A stretch of DNA of 21,012 nucleotides, from positions 1 through 21,012 of the forward strand of contig CAYFLU010000044.1 in NCBI GenBank assembly GCA_964343975.1. Reading direction: 5' to 3'. The notes beneath the pieces are model-generated. The model was not told where the DNA came from and ran no database searches. It saw only the letters and a program-made list of their open reading frames with translations. Below are positions 15,636-21,012 of this stretch, in pieces. Position numbers and translations under genes: made by a program. Origin of the DNA: SCUN01 sp964343975 (lineage in GTDB: Bacteria > Acidobacteriota > Vicinamibacteria > Vicinamibacterales > SCN-69-37). Each line of letters opens with the position of its first letter. The stretch's first letter is position 1.

Positions 15636-17789
15636 TTACCGGGCGGCACGTTCCACGTCCAACACGCCGTCGATCTTCTTGATCGCACGCATCACCTGCT
15701 GCAGGTGATTGACGTCGCTGATCTCCACCGTCATGCGGATCAATCCGCGATGCGCCGCGTCGGTCGTCGCTTCGATGTCGCGGATGTTGGTGTTCACTTC
15801 GGCAATGCGCGAGCTGAGCTCGGCCAGAATGCCTTTGCGATCCTCGACGCTGATCTTCAGCCGCACCGTGTAGGCGCCGGTCTCCACGCGCGAATCCCAC
15901 TCGACGTCGATCTTCCGCTCGGGGGCGTACAGCAGGTTCAGGACGTTCGGACACGTGGCCGCATGCACGCTCACGCCCTTGCCGCGCGTGATGTAGCCGA
16001 CGATCTTCTCGCCGCGGATCGGATTACAGCAGCGCGCGAGGAACACCATCACGTCATCGATGCCGTGCACCTTGATCTTCTGCTCGCCCGTCCCGAGCAC
16101 CCGCTTGACCACACTGGCGATCGCGCCGTCCTTGGCCGGCTCGCGGAGGGATTCCTGCCCGACCAGCCGCGCGAGCACCGCGCGCGGCGCGAGTTTGCCG
16201 TACCCGATCGCGGCGTACAGGTCCTCGGGCCGCGGTGTGCCGTATTCACCGCCCACACGCGTCAGCTCCTCGGGCGTCACCCGGCTCTTCTCGACGCCGA
16301 ACCGGCGCACGTCCTTCTCGAAGAGCTTCCGGCCGAGATCGATCGCACGCACTTTCTCCTGTGTGTGGATGAAGTGCTTGATCTTGTTGCGCGCGCGCGA
16401 CGTGGTGACAAACGTCAACCAGTCGCGACTCGGCGTGTGGCCGGGCTGCGTCACGATCTCGACGATGTCGCCGTTGCTCAGCTTCGAGCGCAGCGGCACC
16501 ATCCGTCCGTTCACCCGTGCGCCCACGCACTGGTGACCGACGTCCGTGTGCACGCTGTAGGCGAAGTCGAGCGGCGTCGCGCCGGCCGGCAGGCTGCGCA
16601 CCTCGCCCTTGGGCGTGAAGATGTAGACATCTTCCGGATAGAGCTCGATGCGGAGGTTCTGCAGGAACTCGTGCGGATCACGCACTTCCTGCTGCACTTC
16701 GAGCAACTGCCGCAGCCACGCGAAATACTGTTCGTCGCGCTCGGCCCCCACGCGGCCTTCCTTGTACTTCCAGTGGGCCGCGATGCCTTCCTCGGCCACG
16801 TGGTGCATTTCTTCGGTGCGGATCTGCACCTCGAACGGCACGCCCCGCTCACTCACCACCGATGTGTGCAGCGACTGATAGCCGTTCGGCCGCGGCATCG
16901 CGATGAAGTCCTTGAAACGGCCGGGCACCGGGGACCACGTCTGATGGATGATCCCGAGCGCGGCATAGCAGCCCGGCACGCTCTCGGTGATGATGCGCAT
17001 CGCGATGTAGTCGTAGACCTGGTCGAGCGTGATGCGCTGGCGCTTCAGCTTCTGGTAGATCGAGAACAAACGCTTCGTCCGGCCGTCGATCGAGACCACG
17101 CGGATATGCGCCGCCGACATCGTGGCGGCGATCCGCAAACGCAGATCCTCGATCAACCCCTCGGTCGCCACCCGCTTTTCCTCGACCTGCTGCCGCAGGC
17201 CCTGATACGCCTGCGGCTCCAGGTGCCGGAACGCCAGCTCCTCCAGCTCGTTCTTGATCTTGCTCATGCCCAGCCGGTGGGCAATCGGCGCGTAGATCTC
17301 CCGGGTCTCCTGGGCGATCCGGATCCGCCGGTCTTCCGACAGGTGCTGGAGCGTCCGCATGTTGTGGAGCCGGTCGGCCAGCTTGACGAGGATGACCCGG
17401 ATGTCATCCACCATCGCCAGCAACATCTTGCGGAAACTCTCGGCCTGGCGCTCCTCACTCGAGGAGAACTGGAGGGCGCTCAGCTTGGTCACCCCCTCGA
17501 CCACGTGGGCCACCTGCTCCCCGAACAGGTCCCGAATCTTCTCGATCGTGTTCGGGGTGTCCTCGACGATGTCGTGCAGGAGGCCGGCGGCCACCGCGAC
17601 AGGGTCCAGGCGCATATCGGCCAGCATGTCGGCCACTTCCAGCGGGTGGACAAGGTAGGGCTCGCCGGAGCGGCGCACCTGGCCTTTGTGCTCATAAGCC
17701 GAGAACACATAGGCCCGGCGCAAAATCTCCGTATCCGCGTCGGGATTCGCGGCTTTGACTTTCTCGATAAGGTCTTCGAACCGGATCAT
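15636..17789 (-). CDS. rel: Rel, bifunctional (p)ppGpp synthetase/hydrolase
   Basis: A 717-residue long RelA/SpoT homologue. The N-terminal hydrolase has AYEHKGQVRRSGEPYLVHPL and the metal-binding HD pair at 72-73 in LLHDIVEDT, with KLADRLHNMRTL following, so hydrolase residues appear intact. The synthetase has RTKRLFSIYQKLKRQ, and RFKD at 291-294 in GRFKDFIAMPRPNGYQSLHT. The RxKD form is that of bifunctional Rel/SpoT rather than RelA (ExDD). A TGS domain follows (about 387-447), then a conserved Cys region (FLARCCNPIRGEKIVGYITR) and a C-terminal ACT domain (about 645-717). The enzyme makes and degrades the stringent alarmone. Without another RSH gene in view, it is probably the main one. It is divergent from the TPR gene. 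Confidence 0.95.
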   Translation of the reverse strand: MIRFEDLIEKVKAANPDADTEILRRAYVFSAYEHKGQVRRSGEPYLVHPLEVADMLADMRLDPVAVAAGLLHDIVEDTPNTIEKIRDLFGEQVAHVVEGVTKLSALQFSSSEERQAESFRKMLLAMVDDIRVILVKLADRLHNMRTLQHLSEDRRIRIAQETREIYAPIAHRLGMSKIKNELEELAFRHLEPQAYQGLRQQVEEKRVATEGLIEDLRLRIAATMSAAHIRVVSIDGRTKRLFSIYQKLKRQRITLDQVYDYIAMRIITESVPGCYAALGIIHQTWSPVPGRFKDFIAMPRPNGYQSLHTSVVSERGVPFEVQIRTEEMHHVAEEGIAAHWKYKEGRVGAERDEQYFAWLRQLLEVQQEVRDPHEFLQNLRIELYPEDVYIFTPKGEVRSLPAGATPLDFAYSVHTDVGHQCVGARVNGRMVPLRSKLSNGDIVEIVTQPGHTPSRDWLTFVTTSRARNKIKHFIHTQEKVRAIDLGRKLFEKDVRRFGVEKSRVTPEELTRVGGEYGTPRPEDLYAAIGYGKLAPRAVLARLVGQESLREPAKDGAIASVVKRVLGTGEQKIKVHGIDDVMVFLARCCNPIRGEKIVGYITRGKGVSVHAATCPNVLNLLYAPERKIDVEWDSRVETGAYTVRLKISVEDRKGILAELSSRIAEVNTNIRDIEATTDAAHRGLIRMTVEISDVNHLQQVMRAIKKIDGVLDVERAAR

Positions 17790-17806
17790 TGCGGTCGGTG
17801 TCTAAG

Positions 17807-17812
17807 ATGATA
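17807..17812 (-). promoter_or_regulatory. candidate rel -10 box
   Basis: TATCAT on the minus strand (17812-17807, 5/6) lies 17 nt before the rel ATG, giving a predicted leader of about 10 nt with no Shine-Dalgarno. It overlaps the opposed TPR-gene extended -10. No clear -35 is visible. Confidence 0.4.
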
Positions 17813-17816
17813 GACT
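17808..17816 (+). promoter_or_regulatory. TPR-lipoprotein gene extended -10
   Basis: TGA-TAGACT (17808-17816) is an extended -10 with the same hexamer as upstream of moaE. A weak TTGCGG (17789-17794) lies 16 bp upstream. The leader would be about 35 nt, and GGAGG at 17841-17845, 11 nt before ATG 17857, is a strong Shine-Dalgarno. Confidence 0.5.
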
Positions 17817-17856
17817 GGCGCCGGTTTTCGACACCTCTCTGGAGGGAAATACGCTC

Positions 17857-18900
17857 ATGCACTTCCGTTCTGTCATCGTCCGCAGCTCCATCCTCGCTCT
17901 CGGCCTCACTGTGGGCCTGGGCTCCGTGGCCGGCTGCGGCCGCTACTCGATCAACAATCTCCGGTCAGTGAAAGCCTTCAAGGACGGCACGGAGGCTTAC
18001 AAGAAGAGCGACTTTGCCAAGGCCGCTCAGATGTTCCAGGAGTCGATCAATTACAACGGCGACCAGGGCATCGTCTACTTCTACCTGGCCAACAGTCTGG
18101 ACCAGCAGTTCAAGCCCTCACACAAGGGCGAGGCGGCCAACGACGACTTCTTGAAGAAGGCCGTCCAGAACTACCAGCTGGCCATCGACAAGCTGTCGGC
18201 CACCAGCTCCCCGGACCCGAAGGTCCAGGAGGCCAACGACAAGTTCAAGCGGTACTCCTATGAGTACATCATCGGCGCCTACGGCCCGGACAAGCTTGAC
18301 GACTTCTCCAAGGCGGAACCGATCGCCAAGAAGCTGACGGAACTGTCGCCCAACGACCCAGTCAACTTCCAGGCCCTCGGCAAGCTCTACGAAGATCAGG
18401 GCCGCTACGACGAAGCCGAAGAGCAGTTCAAGAAGTCGGTGCAGGCCAAGCCGAACGAGCCGGGCGTCTACACCGCCATCGCCGGCTTCTACAACCGGCA
18501 GGGTCGCTTCGACGAGACCATGACGGCGTTGATCGAGCGCACCAAATACGAGCCGAACAACCCCGAGGCCTACCACTACATGGCCACCTTCTATCAGGAC
18601 AAGGTCCAGAAGGATGCCCGCCTCGCAGCGCCCCAGAAGAAGAACTACATCATGAAGGGCATCGAGGCCGAGGATAAGGCGCTCAGCCTCAATCCGAACT
18701 ACGCCGAAGCGATGATCTACAAGAACATCCTGCTCCGGCAGCAGGCGACGGTCGAAAAGGACCCCGCCACGCAGAAGCGGCTGATCGATGAAGCGGACAA
18801 GCTCCGCAATCAGGCCATGGACATCCAGAAGCGTGCAAACGCCGGCACGGATGCCAAGGACGCGAAGGACGCCGCCAAGGACAAGAAGAAGGGCGAATAG
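17857..18900 (+). CDS. TPR-repeat lipoprotein of unknown specific function
   Basis: A 347-residue exported protein. The N-terminus has basic residues, a hydrophobic stretch (about 11-23) and a lipobox VAGC with Cys27, so it should be lipidated by Lgt and cleaved by LspA. Tetratricopeptide-like helix pairs are visible at about 42-75, 168-200 (NFQALGKLYEDQGRYDEAEE), 203-236 (VYTAIAGFYNRQGRFDETMT) and 237-282. The tail (about 325-347) is rich in Lys, Asp and Ala (KDAKDAAKDKKKG). TPR lipoproteins usually act as periplasmic scaffolds; the partner is unknown. It is monocistronic: own promoter, GGAGG, and a strong terminator 22 bp after the stop. No specific family could be assigned by eye. Confidence 0.85.
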   Translation: MHFRSVIVRSSILALGLTVGLGSVAGCGRYSINNLRSVKAFKDGTEAYKKSDFAKAAQMFQESINYNGDQGIVYFYLANSLDQQFKPSHKGEAANDDFLKKAVQNYQLAIDKLSATSSPDPKVQEANDKFKRYSYEYIIGAYGPDKLDDFSKAEPIAKKLTELSPNDPVNFQALGKLYEDQGRYDEAEEQFKKSVQAKPNEPGVYTAIAGFYNRQGRFDETMTALIERTKYEPNNPEAYHYMATFYQDKVQKDARLAAPQKKNYIMKGIEAEDKALSLNPNYAEAMIYKNILLRQQATVEKDPATQKRLIDEADKLRNQAMDIQKRANAGTDAKDAKDAAKDKKKGE

Positions 18901-18921
18901 CTCTCCTTCGGGCGCATTAAT

Positions 18922-18961
18922 ACGGGCGGGGCAGCCACTGGTTGCCCCGCCCGTTCTCTTT
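18922..18961 (+). terminator. intrinsic terminator of the TPR-lipoprotein gene
   Basis: A 15-bp stem (18922-18936 with 18940-18954, one G-T wobble) with a 3-nt loop ACT, followed by TCTCTTT. Very GC-rich and nearly perfect; a classic rho-independent terminator 22 bp after the stop codon. Confidence 0.85.
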
Positions 18962-19350
18962 GTACGGCTCCACGTCCCGCGGTCGGCTGGCCCTCGAAGC
19001 CTCGGCCCACCGTGCGCAGGCGCCTCGACAGGACCTGACGGCCCAGTGCGTTGGCCGTCGCCGTCGCCGTCTCCGTCGCTGTCTCCGTCGACGTCGCCTC
19101 CGCCCCCTGCCGGCGTCCACAGGCGCGTCCACGCGACGGCAGCGGAGACGACCGCGCAGCCCCTGCTTACGCTCGCTAGGCCGCAGGCAGCGCAGTCTCA
19201 GAGCACGCCCAGCTCACGGCCGGCGTCACCCAAAGCGCCGACTCAACGCGGCGGCTGGCCGCTGGCCCGGCCCCAGTCATGGGTCGCCCCCGGGGGCACT
19301 CTCGGCCTGCGAGGGATGCCGGGAGTCCGGCGCTGGGGCATCAGGTGCCC
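18962..19350. other. non-coding spacer between two converging terminators
   Basis: About 390 bp that I cannot assign to any gene. Open frames cross it in several phases, but they also run through both terminators and have low-complexity Arg-, Pro- or Ser-rich translations resembling no family, so they are GC-driven shadows. It contains a degenerate hexamer repeat (19054-19095) and a 12-bp palindrome GCCCCCGGGGGC (19286-19297). No promoter or RNA gene is recognisable. Confidence 0.6.
19054..19095. repeat. degenerate hexanucleotide tandem repeat, about 7 units
   Basis: Seven consecutive 6-mers fit the pattern (G/T)(C/A)(C/T)GTC: GCCGTC three times, then TCCGTC, GCTGTC, TCCGTC, GACGTC. It is the only tandem array in the window and lies in the untranscribed spacer, so copy number is probably free to vary. 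Confidence 0.75.
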
Positions 19351-19392
19351 TGAAAACAGAACGGGCGCGACCGGAGGTCCGGTCGCGCCCGT
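19351..19392 (-). terminator. intrinsic terminator of the exbB-exbD-exbD operon
   Basis: A perfect 14-bp stem, ACGGGCGCGACCGG (19361-19374) with its complement at 19379-19392 and a 4-nt loop. On the minus strand it is followed by TCTGTTTTCA. It lies 27 bp past the stop of the last exbD. Confidence 0.85.
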
Positions 19393-19419
19393 GTGGTGTG
19401 TGTAGTGAACCGAACGAAC

Positions 19420-19866
19420 TTACTTCGAGTTGCGCATGCCTTCCGTGACGATACCGACCTTCGTCACGCCGGCGCCGGTGGCCGCGTCGATGATGGCGAC
19501 GATCTCGCCGTAGCGGACCGTCGGGGCACCGATGATGAAGAGCGTCTTCTCGCGACGCGTTTCAAACGTCTCGCGCAGCTTGCCCTCCAGATCGGCCATC
19601 GCGAGTTCCTGGTGGTTCACACTCAGGCGGTGATCGGCCGTGTATTCCACGACGATCTGGGACGAGTCGACCGCCTTCGACGGGGTTGACGACTCGAGCG
19701 GGAGGTTGATGTCCTCGCCCTTCTGCGTCAACGGCAGCGTGGCCATGAAGATGACCAGCAGCACGAGGAGCACGTCGATGAGCGGGGTGACGTTCATGTC
19801 CGCCGACGCCTCGGCCTTCTTGGCGTGGACGACTTTCTCAGCACCGTGGTGCTTGTGTGCGGACAT
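19420..19866 (-). CDS. exbD: ExbD/TolR-family biopolymer transport protein (second paralog)
   Basis: A 148-residue protein with a basic, His-rich cytoplasmic N-terminus (MSAHKHHGAEKVVHAKK), one membrane helix MNVTPLIDVLLVLLVIFMA with the conserved proton-carrying Asp31, and a periplasmic domain ending with the family fold region (VRYGEIVAIIDAATGAGVTKVGIVTE, given by position about 116-142). ExbD dimers sit inside an ExbB pentamer and couple proton flow to TonB or a similar partner. It begins 3 bp after the stop of the other exbD, so the two are co-translated. It differs from its neighbour in the periplasmic half, so they are distinct paralogs and not a fresh duplication. The last gene before the terminator. 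Confidence 0.93.
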   Translation of the reverse strand: MSAHKHHGAEKVVHAKKAEASADMNVTPLIDVLLVLLVIFMATLPLTQKGEDINLPLESSTPSKAVDSSQIVVEYTADHRLSVNHQELAMADLEGKLRETFETRREKTLFIIGAPTVRYGEIVAIIDAATGAGVTKVGIVTEGMRNSK

Positions 19867-19869
19867 GGC

Positions 19870-20298
19870 TTACTTCCCCTTCCCGGCGTTCGGGCGCTCG
19901 GTGATCAGGGCCACGCTTTCGATCTGCGCGGCACGCAGGGCGTCCATCATCTTCATGATCTGGCCGTACTGCGCTTCCTTGTCACCCTTGAGGTAGACGA
20001 TGTGTTCCTTCTTCCCCTCGAGCGCGTTCTTCACCTTGTCGATCACTTCGGATTCGCGGGCCGGGAGGCTGTTCACATACAGCTCACCCTGGCGGTCGAT
20101 GTTCACGACCGTCTGATCCGACGTATCCGGCTTGTCTGTCGAGTTGGCCGCCTGCGGCAACTCGACGGCCACGCCCTGCTGGAGCATCGGGGCGATGACC
20201 ATCATGATGATGAGAAGCACCAGCATGACGTCGACAAGCGGCGTGACGTTGATCTCTGATTTGACGCCGCCTTTAGCGCCGCCAACATCCATTGCCAT
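19870..20298 (-). CDS. exbD: ExbD/TolR-family biopolymer transport protein (first paralog)
   Basis: A 142-residue protein with a short Gly/Lys N-terminus, the helix INVTPLVDVMLVLLIIMMVI with Asp23 as the conserved proton-path residue, and a periplasmic domain including HIVYLKGDKEAQYGQIMKMM. ATG 20298 is chosen because GGAG lies 8 nt upstream; Met3 is an alternative. With the exbB upstream and the second exbD downstream it forms a set often seen in Acidobacteriota and other Gram-negative phyla, where the two ExbDs may form heterodimers. A 73-nt gap with a strong hairpin separates it from exbB. ExbD versus TolR cannot be decided without the neighbours beyond the window. Confidence 0.93.
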   Translation of the reverse strand: MAMDVGGAKGGVKSEINVTPLVDVMLVLLIIMMVIAPMLQQGVAVELPQAANSTDKPDTSDQTVVNIDRQGELYVNSLPARESEVIDKVKNALEGKKEHIVYLKGDKEAQYGQIMKMMDALRAAQIESVALITERPNAGKGK

Positions 20299-20332
20299 GG
20301 GAGAAACTCCTTTCGGTTACGCGGAGCAGAGG

Positions 20333-20352
20333 CCGGTGCCCATCGGCACCGG
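20333..20352 (-). other. intercistronic hairpin between exbB and exbD
   Basis: CCGGTGCC (20352-20345 on the minus strand), loop GATG, GGCACCGG (20340-20333): a perfect 8-bp stem in the 73-nt gap, with a further imperfect GGAG/CTCC extension. No T-run follows, so it is not a full terminator. It could protect the exbB 3' end after mRNA cleavage or lower read-through. Confidence 0.5.
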
Positions 20353-20371
20353 TCTCCACTCCAGGGTTTTC

Positions 20372-21012
20372 CTAGGCAGCGGTCTTCTTGATGAAGTAGT
20401 CGACGAGTTCCGACGAAGAGTTGTCCATCTCGACGTTGAAGTACTCGAGACGACCCGTGAAGTAGTTGTAGATCCACACCGCAGGGATCGCGACGACGAG
20501 ACCGAGCGCGGTCTCGACGAGCGCTTCTGCGATACCGGCCGACACGGCGCCGAGGCCGCCCGAACCCGTGGCCGCGATACCGGTGAAGGCGTTGATAACG
20601 CCGACGACGGTGCCGAGCAGACCGACGAACGGAGCGGTCGAGCCGATGGTCGCCAGCGCCGGGATGCCCTTCTTGAGGTCGTTCGAGGTCATCGCGGTCG
20701 CACGCTGGATGGCGCGACGGACGGTGTCAACCAAGTCATCGCGGGTCAACGCGCCGCCGGCATCATGCTGGAACTGATATTCCTGCAAGCCCGCGAGCAC
20801 GACCTTGGCGAGGTGGCTGTACTGATAGGTCTTCGACTGCGACACGGCGAGCGCGTCCTTCAGACGGCCTTCCTTCAGGTGCTTGGCCACCTGCGGCGCG
20901 TAGAGCTTCGACTGCTTGCGCGCCTGAGAGAACGTGTAGTAGCGCTCGATCGCGACACCGAACGACCACATCGACATGAACACCAGGACGAACGCGACGC
21001 CCTTCGCGACCG
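20372..21012 (-). CDS. exbB: ExbB/TolQ/MotA-family proton channel protein, N-terminus outside window
   Basis: The frame is open through the right edge (21012), so the start lies beyond it; the ATG at 20983 is internal (VLVFMSMWSFGVAIERYYTF, the first membrane helix). About 212 residues are visible. After a cytoplasmic stretch come two helices with the MotA/TolQ/ExbB signature: GIPALATIGSTAPFVGLLGT with VVGVINAFTGIA, then AGIAEALVETALGLVVAIPA with VWIYNYF. It forms the pentameric proton channel around the ExbD dimer in the inner membrane and powers TonB-dependent uptake or a Tol-like system. It ends SSELVDYFIKKTAA and is followed by two exbD genes. Confidence 0.93.
   Translation of the reverse strand, partial: VAKGVAFVLVFMSMWSFGVAIERYYTFSQARKQSKLYAPQVAKHLKEGRLKDALAVSQSKTYQYSHLAKVVLAGLQEYQFQHDAGGALTRDDLVDTVRRAIQRATAMTSNDLKKGIPALATIGSTAPFVGLLGTVVGVINAFTGIAATGSGGLGAVSAGIAEALVETALGLVVAIPAVWIYNYFTGRLEYFNVEMDNSSSELVDYFIKKTAA

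Noticed and set aside
15624..15650. Terminator between ridA and rel
   Set aside because: Only short imperfect stems of 4-5 bp can be drawn across the 12-bp gap and there is no T-run on either strand.
15705..17810. A 701-codon open frame on the plus strand opposite rel
   Set aside because: It is the antisense shadow of the high-GC3 rel gene; its translation is His/Arg/Asp-rich and resembles no family, whereas rel has every expected domain and motif.
19054..19095. CRISPR-like array
   Set aside because: The units are 6 bp, degenerate and directly adjacent, with no spacers and no cas genes.
19054..19101. Asp-Gly repeats on the minus strand resembling calcium-binding repeats
   Set aside because: The hexamer array translates to alternating Gly-Asp in one frame, but no start, domain or homologous context surrounds it, and it lies between terminators.
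18788..19405. A 205-codon plus-strand frame filling the spacer after the TPR gene
   Set aside because: It starts out of frame inside the TPR gene and runs through both intrinsic terminators; the translation is Pro/Ser/Arg low complexity.

Overview
The window is dense, GC-rich, core-type bacterial chromosome. Nearly every gene is a recognisable housekeeping gene, and I see no phage, plasmid, IS, CRISPR, tRNA or rRNA sequence. The gene set and style suggest an Acidobacteriota-like organism, possibly of the Vicinamibacteria type. This rests on the high GC3, an alkaline-phosphatase-superfamily protein ending in an LRSLGYV-like tail, a TraR/DksA-type zinc-finger protein next to lon, a C4-zinc L28, and an exbB-exbD-exbD set. 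The assignment is inference from gene content; no marker-gene comparison was possible.

Layout. 1-698 is the 3' end of a sulfatase/phosphodiesterase-like gene. 703-2104 holds a divergent vitamin pair, bioY (biotin uptake) and thiD (thiamine pyrimidine kinase), only 19 bp apart. 2153-4857 is a tight rightward operon, moaE-moaD-prfA-prmC, joining molybdopterin synthase to release factor 1 and its methylase. 4877-5218 is a HIT protein, convergent with leftward yhbY and a HAD hydrolase (5228-6238). 6273-11836 is a five-gene overlapping operon, ileS-lspA-lgt-rluD-nudix, whose end overlaps the end of leftward lon (11749-14130) by 88 bp. Next come leftward dksA (14243-14689), a 348-bp divergent regulatory region, rightward rpmB-ridA (15038-15623), leftward rel (15636-17789), a rightward TPR lipoprotein (17857-18900), a 459-bp spacer with two opposed terminators before the final stop-to-stop boundary, and the leftward exbB-exbD-exbD set (19420-21012, exbB cut by the window edge).

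How the genes work together. Lgt and LspA carry out the first two steps of lipoprotein maturation, and the nearby TPR protein has a lipobox, so it is a plausible client. PrmC methylates the GGQ glutamine of the co-encoded PrfA. Rel, DksA and Lon are the classic stringent/stress response players and sit within about 6 kb of each other around a ribosomal protein gene. ExbB plus two ExbD paralogs would form a proton-driven energiser of a TonB-type system encoded beyond the right edge.

I found no clearly novel multi-gene system. The most interesting signals are in the non-coding DNA. Several first-in-operon genes have a -10-like TANNNT box 6-8 nt before the start codon and no Shine-Dalgarno, which suggests leaderless transcripts, whereas most genes with longer leaders or internal operon positions have Shine-Dalgarno sequences. 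Three divergent gene pairs share overlapping, opposed -10 boxes. The dksA/rpmB intergenic region carries two separate phased direct repeats and a strong leader hairpin. A sharply bounded codon-usage patch sits in ileS, and lon and nudix overlap tail to tail. All of these are hand readings of the sequence and need computation or RNA data to confirm.
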